From NCBI RefSeq assembly GCF_009371975.2, contig NZ_VIKT02000002.1, forward strand, positions 1 to 64,000: a DNA stretch of 64,000 bases. The letters are read 5' to 3'. The stretch is from Microcella pacifica. GTDB taxonomy: Bacteria; Actinomycetota; Actinomycetes; Actinomycetales; Microbacteriaceae. The position numbers and the translations under genes were made by a program. Every line of letters begins with the position of its first letter. Position 1 is the stretch's first letter. Below, one piece after another: positions 1-7,196 of the stretch. A model generated the notes under the pieces. It worked only from the letters and a program-made list of their open reading frames with translations, was not told the DNA's origin and did not search any database.

Positions 1-7
1 TCGTCGA

Positions 8-190
8 GTGTTCACTTTTCAAGCGTCGATACTGTCCAATTTTCGAGCGTTGTCGACATCAATCAGCTGGCAGCTCACTTGGGGCGTGACCGGAGTCGGC
101 GGCGCGCTCGTGACAAGTGCCTACGGCCTCTACATCGTGCGCGAGGGACGCCGCGTAGTTCGGTCCTACAGGGCATTGACGCCGGCCTGA
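8..190 (+). CDS. Hypothetical small protein, possibly the 3' end of a longer gene
   Basis: About 60 residues with one hydrophobic stretch in the middle (around WGVTGVGGALVTSAYGLYIV) followed by a basic tail, as in a small single-pass membrane protein. The frame stays open to the left edge of the window, so the true start may lie outside. The stop at 188-190 falls about 40 bp before the first dispersed repeat, which fits the gene-then-repeat pattern of the region. I do not recognise a family, and the call rests on context and composition only. Confidence 0.25.
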   Translation: MFTFQASILSNFRALSTSISWQLTWGVTGVGGALVTSAYGLYIVREGRRVVRSYRALTPA

Positions 191-228
191 CCGGCTGCAC
201 ATCAGAGGCCGACGGGCGGGCGCGCCTC

Positions 229-266
229 GGCTGCTCCTGCGGTCGGAATAACTTCTACTGGTGAAG
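229..266 (-). repeat. Dispersed cassette-boundary repeat, copy 1
   Basis: Positions 229-266 align without gaps to 3446-3483 (copy 4) with 31 of 38 identical bases, counted by hand. On the minus strand the shared core begins CTTCACCAGTAGAAGTTATT and continues through CCGACCGCAGGA. The CGGATAAC half seen in copies 4, 5 and 6 is not recognisable here, so this copy is partial. It lies downstream of the minus-strand membrane-protein gene that ends at 376. Confidence 0.7.
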
Positions 267-375
267 ATGCCGAGCCACAAGGCAGCTGCACCGCTTGCCG
301 CGCCGCTGCTTCCCGCGACGATCCGCGACCGAGGTGGGCGGTGAACCGCCGATCCCCGGCCAGCAGGGCGATGGC

Positions 376-588
376 TCATCCGACGAGCGCGGGCAGGGCC
401 GTCGCCATTCCGAGGACCGCGCCCAGGGCCAGCCAATAGAAGACTCCCAGCAGCCCTGCGCTGGCCCGGCAGTCTGGGTTTCCGCCCGCATACAGAGCGA
501 ATCCGAGAACCGATCCGATCCCGCCGGCGAGCAACAGCGACCAAGCGATCGTGGAGCGATACCAGCGCCAGAACACGATCGACCACAT
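376..588 (-). CDS. Small two-helix membrane protein
   Basis: The product is 70 residues from the ATG at 588. An in-frame GTG at 636 would add 16 unlikely-looking residues. Two hydrophobic segments are visible: residues about 12-34 (SLLLAGGIGSVLGFALYAGG) and about 43-66 (GLLGVFYWLALGAVLGMATA), joined by a short loop with one cysteine. No ribosome binding site is clear in front of either start. The gene stands alone between repeat copies 1 and 2. Function is unknown. Confidence 0.45.
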   Translation of the reverse strand: MWSIVFWRWYRSTIAWSLLLAGGIGSVLGFALYAGGNPDCRASAGLLGVFYWLALGAVLGMATALPALVG

Positions 589-687
589 CGGTGCGGGTCC
601 GCGTCGCTCGTCTCGAGCGTGGAGGATGGACGGCACTCGGTCGACCGTTCAAGGAAACTCTTGGTCGAGGCCTGCGCTTGCGCGAAT

Positions 688-740
688 CCCGCACGTAGAA
701 CTCTGATCGTGAAGTGCGTTACCCGTCTCGTCGACTATTG
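688..740 (-). repeat. Dispersed cassette-boundary repeat, copy 2
   Basis: The element contains CCCGCACGTAG at 688-698, shared exactly with copy 3 (1818-1828). It then has GAAGTGCGTTACCCGTC and ACTATT, which match copy 5 (5546-5574) with a few substitutions. It lies about 50 bp beyond the stop of the membrane protein at 789 and in the same orientation as the other copies. The match is more diverged than between copies 1 and 4 or 4 and 5. Confidence 0.55.
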
Positions 741-788
741 CCGCGGCTTCGCTCGCGTCCGTGCGATGCGGTTGCGCATTTTCCTGGA

Positions 789-1433
789 CTATGCGGAGCT
801 GCCTGCCACAACGGCGGGGCTTCGCCGACCGCCGATCCAGGCGCCGAGAGCAGCACCGATCAGGAGGGCGGGCCACCAGACGATCAGATGGCCAACCCAC
901 ATCCCGGTCGAGAAGATGTTGAAGACGACGGCAGACGTGTCGATGGGGCCGCGGGGCGGGTCGCCGTCGAGGAGGAAGACACCGTGGCGATCCATCCAGA
1001 TCAACCCCTCGGTAGCGAGAACCGTGAACAGGGCGATTGAGCTGGCGATGAATGCGACTGCGCCGGTCTCCAACCCGATGCGGAACGACCGGGTCAGCCC
1101 GGCTGAGAGCAGGGCCGCAAGCAGGAGGAGGAACGCCGGGACGGGCACAGTCACCTCGAGGAGCCCGGGAGCGCCGTCGGCGAGTTGTAGCCGTGACGCC
1201 ATGAGCGCGACGGCAGCGACGAGCACTCCCGTGATCAACCCGAAGCCGATGCGGATGACGAATCCTTGCCGGAACGCGGCGAAGGAAGCGCTGCGGGCGA
1301 AGCGCCGCCGCGCGCCGGGGTCGTCGATCGCAGCGAGTTCGGCGCGCATCGCGGTGCCCCACTCGGCGCGGTGCGCGGGGAGTCCTGTCGTCCCGAGGGT
1401 GAGGAGGCGTTCGGCGCCGTCGCGCGAGCTCAT
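789..1433 (-). CDS. Multi-pass membrane protein coupled to a PadR regulator
   Basis: The product is 214 residues. An N-terminal cytoplasmic part of about 50 residues (GAERLLTLGTTGLPAHRAEW) precedes four or five hydrophobic segments: FGLITGVLVAAVALMA, VPAFLLLLAALLSAGL, GAVAFIASSIALFTVL, MWVGHLIVWWPALLIG and the end GAALGAWIGG. The ATG at 1433 overlaps the TGA of padR at 1430-1432 (ATGA), so the two are translationally coupled. PadR-associated membrane proteins of this type are common in actinobacteria and are often permease-like or exporter accessory proteins. The substrate is unknown. Confidence 0.8.
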   Translation of the reverse strand: MSSRDGAERLLTLGTTGLPAHRAEWGTAMRAELAAIDDPGARRRFARSASFAAFRQGFVIRIGFGLITGVLVAAVALMASRLQLADGAPGLLEVTVPVPAFLLLLAALLSAGLTRSFRIGLETGAVAFIASSIALFTVLATEGLIWMDRHGVFLLDGDPPRGPIDTSAVVFNIFSTGMWVGHLIVWWPALLIGAALGAWIGGRRSPAVVAGSSA

Positions 1434-1759
1434 GCGCCTGCCTCCCCGAGTACGGGCCGAGCGGTGAACGGGGATGTCGGGTCTGAGCCGACGGGTCGGG
1501 GGAGGGTGGCGGCAAACGTCGCACCGGTCGTAGAGAGCCGGTAGAGGTGCCGAGCCGGGCGACCCTGGGGTACTTCCTGTTCCCAGGCCGTCTCGACCAG
1601 ATTGCGATCGGCCAGCCGGATCAGGATCGGATACAGCGTGCCGGCCTTGAGGCCCAGGGCGCGGCACAACTCGTATCCGTGGCTCCATTCAGGGCCTCGC
1701 TCATGAAGAGCACGCAACACGGTTGCGGTCTGGGGAGATGGTCGCCTCATCGTGAACAT
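1430..1759 (-). CDS. PadR-family transcriptional regulator
   Basis: The product is 109 residues. A winged helix-turn-helix of the PadR type fills the first 80: QTATVLRALHERG, HGYELCRALGLKAGTLYPIL (recognition helix) and a wing around GRPARHLYRLSTTG. The short C-terminus lacks the long dimerisation helix of PadR subfamily 1, so this is the small subfamily-2 type. The ATG at 1759 directly follows a -10-like hexamer after 6 nt, so the message may be leaderless. An in-frame ATG at 1750 is an alternative. It probably represses itself and the membrane gene behind it through the palindrome at 1768-1781. Confidence 0.88.
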   Translation of the reverse strand: MFTMRRPSPQTATVLRALHERGPEWSHGYELCRALGLKAGTLYPILIRLADRNLVETAWEQEVPQGRPARHLYRLSTTGATFAATLPRPVGSDPTSPFTARPVLGEAGA

Positions 1760-1765
1760 GGCAAT

Positions 1766-1793
1766 AGTCTATCTAGATAGAGTTAGTTGTCAA
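1766..1793 (-). promoter_or_regulatory. padR promoter overlapping a palindromic operator, probably leaderless
   Basis: Read on the minus strand, TTGACA (1793-1788), a 16-nt spacer and TAGACT (1771-1766) resemble a primary-sigma promoter. The ATG of padR starts 6 nt after the -10 box, which implies a leaderless transcript. The perfect 14-bp palindrome TCTATCTAGATAGA (1768-1781) covers the spacer and the -10 box. It is a natural binding site for the PadR dimer and would give autorepression. Confidence 0.65.
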
Positions 1794-1817
1794 GCCTCCC
1801 ATGACCCGCCCCGCAGT

Positions 1818-1870
1818 CCCGCACGTAGTGTGGCCTCTTCTACTGGTGAAGCGTGTTGTGCGTTCTAATC
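1818..1870 (-). repeat. Dispersed cassette-boundary repeat, copy 3
   Basis: CCCGCACGTAG at 1818-1828 matches copy 2. CTTCTACTGGTGAAG (plus strand, 1837-1851) matches copy 1 exactly and copy 6 with one change. It is followed by a weaker match to the CGTTATCCGTTCT half. It lies between the padR promoter and the stop of the BtrH-like gene at 1900, only about 30 bp beyond that stop. Confidence 0.7.
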
Positions 1871-1899
1871 CTGTTCCGGCTCGCATCCCGAGATGCGAG

Positions 1900-3066
1900 T
1901 CATCGGGCGCGCTCGAGAGCCGCGGCGAGAGCCGAAGCAAGTCGCTGCTCATGTGCGAGGCACCCGTCGACGAGTCGAGCCAGCTCGTCGAACAAGTCGT
2001 CCGCTGGCGCCTGGGTCGTCGCGGCCTGCGCCGCGAGATCCGTGATCGAGCGCCATCCGTCTCCGGACGCGGATGCTGCGGCCGCGGCGGCGTCCAGGTC
2101 GAGCCCCGCGATCAGGGCGGCCTCGGTCAGGAACTCGGCGTACAGGGGGCGGGTGCCGCCTTCGGCGGTGTGCGCCCAGGTGAGGCACTCGGCCAGGCGG
2201 GTCATGCCGGCCTGGAACGCCTCCGGGGTGCCGAACCGCCGGCACCAACCGGACTTGGTCGAGGTGTCGTGCAGGTCGGCGGAGAGCTTGGCGATGCCGG
2301 AGAGTCCCATGTTGACGTCGAAGTAGTTGCCGAGCACGGGTCCGGTCAGATGCGCGTGCGTCGTGGCGATCGCGGCGCGCATCGCGCGGGGGAGGTCCAC
2401 GTCGTTTGCCGCTCCGATGGTCTGCAGCGCGAAGCGGCCCTTGCGGTGGGCCGTCCAGGCCGCCGCGAGGGCGTCCGGTCCGATGGCGTGCGGCGACCCC
2501 AGGCCGTCGTCGACGAGATACGCTCCGCCGCGTCGCCCTGCGACGACGATCCGGTGCGGGTCGGCCCGTTCGGCCTGTTCGACGGGTTCGTGCCAGGGGA
2601 GTGCGCCCCGCGCGAGGGTGAGCTGCGCCGCCGAGCCTGTCTCCAGCGCGGCGTCGAGCTTTCTCAACGCCGCGGCCGCGGATGACGAGGTGGCGGTAGT
2701 CAGTTCGACGCCGGTGTGCCGGGCGACGGCGTCCAGCCACGGCTCCGGGTGGTGCTGGGCGACGATCGTGAGGAGCGGGTGCGGCACCTGCTTGTACTCG
2801 AACACGGCGTACAGGAACCCGATGCCCCCGCCGAGCCCGCAGGCTACGGCCTCCGAGACCTCGAGCCCTGCCTGAGCCAGAAGGTGCCGGGTCAGGGCCG
2901 ATGGAACGTGCGCCGCGGCGCCGAAACCGGGGTATCCCGGCGCGGTGCCTGGCGGGATCGGCACCTCCCGTCGAGCGGTGACGTGACGATGGGCGGTGGT
3001 GTAGCTCTCGCCGGTGCGCTGCATGCGCTCCCGGACGAGCTTCTTGAGCGATCGCTGCTCGGTCAT
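1900..3066 (-). CDS. BtrH-type N-terminal domain / DUF4872 protein
   Basis: The product is 388 residues from the ATG at 3066, chosen because GGAGAG lies about 8 nt upstream. An N-terminal basic module (KKLVRERMQRTGESYTTAHR) looks like a small DNA- or protein-binding helix pair. The next part carries the BtrH_N signature, a cysteine in CGLGGGIGFLYAVFEYK at about 84. BtrH, from butirosin synthesis, is an acyltransferase that uses such a cysteine. The C-terminal half (NYFDVNMGLSGIAKLSADLH onward) resembles DUF4872, the usual partner domain. No biosynthetic cluster surrounds it, and it stands alone between repeat copies 3 and 4. The family assignment is from memory and the substrate is unknown. 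Confidence 0.75.
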   Translation of the reverse strand: MTEQRSLKKLVRERMQRTGESYTTAHRHVTARREVPIPPGTAPGYPGFGAAAHVPSALTRHLLAQAGLEVSEAVACGLGGGIGFLYAVFEYKQVPHPLLTIVAQHHPEPWLDAVARHTGVELTTATSSSAAAALRKLDAALETGSAAQLTLARGALPWHEPVEQAERADPHRIVVAGRRGGAYLVDDGLGSPHAIGPDALAAAWTAHRKGRFALQTIGAANDVDLPRAMRAAIATTHAHLTGPVLGNYFDVNMGLSGIAKLSADLHDTSTKSGWCRRFGTPEAFQAGMTRLAECLTWAHTAEGGTRPLYAEFLTEAALIAGLDLDAAAAAASASGDGWRSITDLAAQAATTQAPADDLFDELARLVDGCLAHEQRLASALAAALERAR

Positions 3067-3445
3067 TGCCAGATCTCTCCGCGACCACGAGCGCCCGCGA
3101 CCCCGCACAGCCCGGCGCCGGCCGCTTGATCGGAGGATCACCGAACGGATGACGCTGCACGTCACGACGGCATAGATGCCACCTCTGCTCCCACCCAGCC
3201 GTCGAGTGCGGTCGACAGTCAAGGAAGTCCGGCGTGCGACGACGCCGGCGCCAGAATAGTCGCCGAGTCTCGTCGTCCGCAATCGAAAATGAGAAGGTCC
3301 CAGCCATGCGAGTAGGTCGGGGAGGGTCTTTGAGCACTACAGATTTCGCCAAGCGTCGCCGGGTCTTCACATCGAATCCGTTCCTACAGAACGTTGGCGC
3401 CGACCTAACTGGGCGCCAGACAGCAGGCCAAGGGGCGAGTCCCGG
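3067..3445. other. Intergenic stretch without a recognisable gene
   Basis: About 380 bp lie between the start of the BtrH-like gene and repeat copy 4. Open frames here lack start sites and conserved composition. TTGACT on the minus strand (3224-3219) could be a -35 box but has no good -10 partner. A small imperfect hairpin, GTTGG/CCTAAC, lies near 3392-3409. I see nothing else. Confidence 0.5.
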
Positions 3446-3508
3446 GGCTCATCCTGCAGTCGGAGAAACTCCTGCTGGTGAAGACCATTATCCGTTTTCA
3501 CGCTATTC
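3446..3508 (-). repeat. Dispersed cassette-boundary repeat, copy 4 (best-preserved short form)
   Basis: Positions 3446-3483 match copy 1 (31 of 38). Positions 3480-3508 match copy 5 (5546-5574) with 26 of 29 identical bases. This copy therefore joins the two halves of the family. On the minus strand it reads GAATAGCGTGAAAACGGATA, then ATGGTCTTCACCAGCAGGAG. The TGA stop of the next gene (3507-3509) lies on the repeat edge, much as coding regions end in attC sites of integron cassettes. Confidence 0.75.
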
Positions 3509-3992
3509 AAGGGCCATGGCGCTCAGCGGTGGCCACGGGGGAGGACATCTGGCGGCGTTCGCAGAGCCAGACCCCGCCAGCGGCGATGAGCGCCGCGGCT
3601 GCACCGAGGACCCAGAGACTGCTCTCGCCGCCAACCCAGCCGGGTCGGAGAAAGATGTAGGCCAATGGCAGCATGCCGGTGATCCCGGCGCCGAGACCGG
3701 CCAGGGCCGGGCGCAGCCACTGCCGGATCGGGCGTCGACGAGTTGCCAGGAGGACGGCGGTCGCGCCGACCGATGCTGCTGCTGCGACGATCGCCCCGAC
3801 GAGGAGGCCGACGAGGCCGACGAATAGCGCGAACGGTAGCGCGCCGGCAAACAGTGCGGACGGTGACGTTGGGGCCGACGGCAAGGACAGCTGCGTTGCG
3901 AGTTGGGTGACGAAGGTCAGCACCCCGCCCAGCGTCGCTCCGGTCGCGATGGCTATGCCGGCCATGCCGAGGATTCGCCGGTTGGGCCACAT
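3507..3992 (-). CDS. Four-helix membrane protein
   Basis: The product is 161 residues with hydrophobic segments near 9-32 (MAGIAIATGATLGGVLTFV), 46-80 (ALFAGALPFALFVGLVGLLV and AIVAAAASVGATAVLLA), 96-115 and 124-145. A basic loop (RRRPIRQWLRP) separates the second and third. No conserved motif is recognised. It lies downstream of the sigma-factor pair in the same direction, and its stop codon abuts repeat copy 4. It may be a third member of that unit, though the 115-bp gap allows separate transcription. Confidence 0.7.
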   Translation of the reverse strand: MWPNRRILGMAGIAIATGATLGGVLTFVTQLATQLSLPSAPTSPSALFAGALPFALFVGLVGLLVGAIVAAAASVGATAVLLATRRRPIRQWLRPALAGLGAGITGMLPLAYIFLRPGWVGGESSLWVLGAAAALIAAGGVWLCERRQMSSPVATAERHGP

Positions 3993-4107
3993 GGTTACCA
4001 GTTTGCACTCCTTGGAAGCTTCTCCTCGCTGTCCGGAGTGCTGAGCGCCCAGGTGACGTCGATCGAGTGAGTGGCCTCCAGATTGATCGCGTCGGGGCTC
4101 GGGTCTG

Positions 4108-4893
4108 TCACTCGCTGCCGTCTTCGGTCGTCGCTTCCCGCGGGATGAGGCGGGGGTCTAGCGGGATGTTTTCGCTGATGTGGAAGGCTTGCTGGCCGAT
4201 GATGGTGGTGCCGTCGGATTCGTAGACGTTGATGAAGCCCTCCTGGTCCATGGCCGAGAGTTCTTCGGCGAAGACGTAGCCCCATGCCCCGTTGGAGGCA
4301 CGTGCAGGGGTTAGGTCGGGGACACCGTTGACGTTGGGAACACCGTAGGTCTGTCCGTTGGCGTTGACGCCCCACTCCGTCGTCGACGAGGTTCCGTACT
4401 GGGCTGTGGCGCTCCAGGCTGTGCCTGGGTCGGCGGTGATCGTGATCGAGCTTGTGCCGGCTGCCGGGAGCAAGCCGTTCTCGATGTGAGCGGTCTGCCC
4501 TATCGCGCAGTGCACGCCCGAGCCGTCGGCGCCCTCGGAACCTGCGCTTGGGACGGTCAGCGCGGTGACCCGGCCGTCACCGCTGACGCAGGTTAGGTCG
4601 ATAACGACAACGGTCGCGTTGGCCGGAGCGGAACCCAGGTCGATACTCGCAGTGCCGGTGTGTGCCGCCGTGACGATGTTTCCCAGAGGTACGACAGTAG
4701 TTGTCCCAGGAAGGTTGCTGATGACCACGGCCGCGCCGGTAAGGGCGCCGACCATGACGACCGCACCAACGCTCACTGCAACAGCGCGGGCGCGGCGCTG
4801 GTGTCGCTGCAATCGGCTGTCCTTGGTGCCGATCGCGGTCAGTTCCGCTCGTACACCTCGGGCGAATTCGGTGTCCATCTCGGTCGTGCTCAT
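4108..4893 (-). CDS. Single-pass membrane protein partner of the ECF sigma factor (possible anti-sigma factor)
   Basis: The product is 261 residues. A cytoplasmic N-terminus of about 36 residues with a basic cluster (RLQRHQRRAR) precedes one membrane segment (AVAVSVGAVVMVGALTGAAVVI). A large external domain rich in Thr, Gly and Val follows. The ATG at 4893 shares one base with the sigma-factor stop (TGATG), and GAAGGGAA precedes it. The topology and coupling fit an anti-sigma or sensor role, but the N-terminus is short and lacks the HxxxCxxC zinc motif of ZAS anti-sigma factors. The assignment is therefore inference from context. Confidence 0.7.
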   Translation of the reverse strand: MSTTEMDTEFARGVRAELTAIGTKDSRLQRHQRRARAVAVSVGAVVMVGALTGAAVVISNLPGTTTVVPLGNIVTAAHTGTASIDLGSAPANATVVVIDLTCVSGDGRVTALTVPSAGSEGADGSGVHCAIGQTAHIENGLLPAAGTSSITITADPGTAWSATAQYGTSSTTEWGVNANGQTYGVPNVNGVPDLTPARASNGAWGYVFAEELSAMDQEGFINVYESDGTTIIGQQAFHISENIPLDPRLIPREATTEDGSE

Positions 4894-5468
4894 CAGTGGT
4901 TCCCTTCTACGGCAGGCTGAACGATCGGGTTGAGGTCATGGAGGTCGGTGCGGAGTCGCAGCCGGGCACGGTGGAGTCGCATGCGCGCGGTGGACGGTTT
5001 GAGCCCGACGGCTTCGGCGGCCTCAGCCAGCGGCATGTCCTCGAGCGCGGTCAGGACGAAGAGAGCGCCGTCGACGGGGGAGAGGCGTTGCAGTGAGTCC
5101 GTGAGGCGCTTCTTCGTCTCCACGGTCTCGGAATCAGGCGCGGCGAGTGCTTCGGCCCGCGGTATGGTCCGAATCACTTGCTGATATCGCGAGCTCGACC
5201 GCTGGGCATTGCGCGCCAGGTTGACGGTCGTGACGAGCAGCCAGGGGAGGACCGATCCTTGGACAGGCCGCACCGTTCGCCGCTTGCGCCACAGCTCGAA
5301 GAACGCGGACGCCGCGACGTCCTCCGCATCGTGGGTGTTCGCCATCAGCCCGAGCGCACGGCGGTAGGTGCGATCGTGATGAAGATCGAACAAGGACCCG
5401 AATGCGTCGCCATCGTCGCGGCGCGCGCGCTCCCACAGCGCGGCTTCGGTGCTCTCGGAAAGATCCAT
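4893..5468 (-). CDS. ECF-type RNA polymerase sigma-70 factor
   Basis: The product is 191 residues from the ATG at 5468. An in-frame ATG at 5513 would add 15 residues, and neither start has a clear Shine-Dalgarno sequence. Region 2 is visible as AFGSLFDLHHDRTYRRALGL followed by DAEDVAASAFFELWRKR. Region 4 is LSPVDGALFVLTALEDMPLA then EAVGLKPSTARMRLHRAR, a typical helix-turn-helix. It is coupled by TGATG to the membrane protein behind it, the usual ECF layout. No promoter with a matching autoregulatory motif was identified. Confidence 0.9.
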   Translation of the reverse strand: MDLSESTEAALWERARRDDGDAFGSLFDLHHDRTYRRALGLMANTHDAEDVAASAFFELWRKRRTVRPVQGSVLPWLLVTTVNLARNAQRSSSRYQQVIRTIPRAEALAAPDSETVETKKRLTDSLQRLSPVDGALFVLTALEDMPLAEAAEAVGLKPSTARMRLHRARLRLRTDLHDLNPIVQPAVEGNH

Positions 5469-5545
5469 CACATTAGAGAATGTCCGCTCGGACTCGAATC
5501 GTCCCAAATTCATAGGTCTGAGATCCAGCGCTCGATTATCTCGGC

Positions 5546-5574
5546 GAAGACCGTTATCCGTTTTCCCACTATTC
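5546..5574 (-). repeat. Dispersed cassette-boundary repeat, copy 5
   Basis: The plus-strand sequence GAAGACCGTTATCCG then TTTTCCCACTATTC matches copy 4 with 26 of 29 bases and copy 6 over CGTTATCCGTT. The left half (ACTTCTGCTG) is replaced by unrelated sequence. It lies between the divergent ECF sigma gene and the small plus-strand membrane gene at 5705, so it separates two units. Confidence 0.65.
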
Positions 5575-5704
5575 GCCCGCCAGCTGCAACGTTTTGCGGT
5601 GAGACTTACCTAACCGTCCTTCCCTATGGCTTCGTGCTCGCTCAGACGGGAAGGCCCGATGAAGTCCACTCCTTTCGAGGTGTCGCGATAGGTAGGCTCG
5701 TGCC

Positions 5705-6001
5705 ATGACAGCCTCTACCGTTGCCCGGCCCCACAATGGTGCCAGCCTGTGGATCGGTCTGGCGATCGCTGGGCTTGCGGGCCTCGTGGTCGGACTGTTC
5801 GGCTCGGCCTTGGCGATGTGGCTGGTCTGGATCGCCGGGGGAGCGGCGGCAATCTTGGGAGGAATCGCATTGGCTCGGCACGTACGATGGGGTTCCGTCC
5901 TCCTAGCATTTGGGGTTGCCCTGTTGCTCGGCAGCGCTGCCTACATCGGCCTGGGCCTGATCCAGCCCGACGGGCCACCGTGCGGTGGCAGCGGCTGCTG
6001 A
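5705..6001 (+). CDS. Small three-helix membrane protein with a Cys/Gly tail
   Basis: The product is 98 residues with three close hydrophobic segments: LWIGLAIAGLAGLVVGLFGS, AMWLVWIAGGAAAILGGIAL and GSVLLAFGVALLLGSAAYIG. It ends in PPCGGSGC, a short extracytoplasmic or cytoplasmic tail with two cysteines. GGTAGG precedes the ATG by 8 nt. It is the only gene in its unit, bounded by repeat copies 5 and 6, and reads opposite to most genes of the region. Function is unknown. Confidence 0.75.
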   Translation: MTASTVARPHNGASLWIGLAIAGLAGLVVGLFGSALAMWLVWIAGGAAAILGGIALARHVRWGSVLLAFGVALLLGSAAYIGLGLIQPDGPPCGGSGC

Positions 6002-6012
6002 TAAGTCGGTCT

Positions 6013-6140
6013 GCGCGAGAGAAAATCCCGATCAGACAGGTAATCGGGCAGCCGTCCGGCCTTACCCGCTTACCCGCTGATTGTCTTTCTGCAGATAGAG
6101 TAACTTCTGCTGGTGAAGCGCGTTATCCGTTCTCACACTG
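6013..6140 (-). repeat. Dispersed cassette-boundary repeat, copy 6 (long form)
   Basis: This copy has two parts. The left part (GAGAGAAAATCCCGATCAGA and TTACCCGCTTACCCGCTGAT) is shared with copy 7 at 11350-11470 and with no other copy. The right part (TAACTTCTGCTGGTGAAGCG then CGTTATCCGTTCTCAC) is shared with copies 1 to 5. Copies 6 and 7 are in the same orientation and bracket the 5.3-kb segment that carries the recombinase operon, as attachment sites or element ends would. Confidence 0.7.
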
Positions 6141-6367
6141 ACGGTCGCCGACTGGTGCTGCTCGAGCAGTGTCCGGATAGCTTGAGCCATGCGAGTCAAA
6201 GCGGTAGTGGGCGCCCGCGTCGGCGCTGGGCCTTCCGATCGTTGGCCCTGGCGCGTAGGCTCGGTTGCGGCACCGGGATGTGCCTGCGGCTCGCGTGAAG
6301 GCTTCGCCATTTCCAGTAGTTCGGTAGTGCCATATCCGTTGATTACACGTATCGGCTCCACCGTCAT
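6062..6367 (-). CDS. Possible small protein whose 3' end lies inside repeat copy 6
   Basis: A 101-residue frame starts at ATG 6367 and ends with TAA at 6062. Its N-terminus reads MTVEPIRVINGYGTTELLEM. The last 26 residues are encoded by the repeat itself. No Shine-Dalgarno sequence is visible, and the gene would be divergent from the one at 6404. A gene running into the boundary repeat would fit the cassette pattern, but codon use is not distinctive and this may be a chance frame. Confidence 0.25.
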   Translation of the reverse strand: MTVEPIRVINGYGTTELLEMAKPSREPQAHPGAATEPTRQGQRSEGPAPTRAPTTALTRMAQAIRTLLEQHQSATVSVRTDNALHQQKLLYLQKDNQRVSG

Positions 6368-6403
6368 GCGAGCGCGGACGAGCCGGGAATGTGAATCAAC
6401 ATC

Positions 6404-6958
6404 ATGGACACACTTCGCTACTTCAAGGACCTCGCCAAGGCTCAGCACCGTGAGTTCCGCGGGTCGATCGCGAGCGATTCTGTCGGTCTGCAGAGAGTGC
6501 AGCACCTGGTCGCAGTGAACGCCGGCTACGCATCGTGGGATGCGTTGCGGGGCGCTTCATCCGCCGACCGCGACCTCGCGGTCGCCATGACACTCGAACC
6601 GCATCTGTGCATCAACGGCTTCGGGGCCGGCTCCTTCGACGTGCCGCTCGAAGCTCGCCGTGCTCGGTTCGCCGGATGGCGTCTCGAGCTCAGGGGGCGC
6701 GCGACCCACGTCGCGGAGATCCTCAAATGGCTGGAGAGCAACGTCGAGCGCCGTAAGACTATCAACCCCGATTACGGCAGTTACGGCCTCAAGCACATGG
6801 CCGAGCGGCACCTCGGAGCGTACGTCGCGAATGGTGAATTTATTGCGGCCGCGATCATCGCCGGTTACCCATACCGACGCGGGGAAGGCACGTCGCCCAA
6901 CGCCACGTTCGGCATGAGTTCACGCAGCCTCGCGGTGCTCCGACGAGGCGCAGCGTAG
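6404..6958 (+). CDS. Hypothetical accessory protein
   Basis: The product is 184 residues, soluble, with no membrane segment. The N-terminal part (AKAQHREFRGSIASDSVGLQ and VNAGYASWDALRG) resembles the short helical module found at the start of several plasmid- and phage-borne proteins, in which an aligned G-(Y/F)-x-S/N-W-x-x-L motif recurs. The middle (AGWRLELRGRATHVAEILKW) and the end (HLGAYVANGEFIAAAIIAGY) are not recognised. No Shine-Dalgarno sequence precedes the ATG. A strong hairpin follows the stop at once, which supports a real transcription unit. Confidence 0.65.
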   Translation: MDTLRYFKDLAKAQHREFRGSIASDSVGLQRVQHLVAVNAGYASWDALRGASSADRDLAVAMTLEPHLCINGFGAGSFDVPLEARRARFAGWRLELRGRATHVAEILKWLESNVERRKTINPDYGSYGLKHMAERHLGAYVANGEFIAAAIIAGYPYRRGEGTSPNATFGMSSRSLAVLRRGAA

Positions 6959-6974
6959 CGCGGTTCAACCAGAC

Positions 6975-7016
6975 CCACCGTTCGCTCCGCGAAGCCGGCA
7001 GCTGAGCGAACGGTGG
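6975..7016. terminator. Hairpin terminator between convergent genes
   Basis: A perfect 13-bp inverted repeat, CCACCGTTCGCTC (6975-6987) and GAGCGAACGGTGG (7004-7016), with a 16-nt loop starts 17 bp after the stop at 6958. No T-run follows on either strand, as is usual for GC-rich actinobacterial terminators. It can serve both the plus-strand gene and the minus-strand gene ending at 7197. The rest of 7017-7196 shows nothing. Confidence 0.7.
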
Positions 7017-7196
7017 AGCGGCGAGACGGAACGCCTTGGACCGCGTCGAGGGACATGCTGCAGCTGCAGACGGGACTTTAAGACCCCGAGCAGCACCACC
7101 GCAGTCGCCACAGTTTGTGCGGCTACGTCAGCCGTCCGGCGACCTCGGTGGAGACGCTTCGCCTGCCGAAGGGGACCGGTTCTCTCCGCGCCCGGC

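Noticed and set aside
229-6140. CRISPR array
   Set aside because: Repeats are diverged, hundreds to thousands of bases apart, and separated by genes. No cas gene is present.
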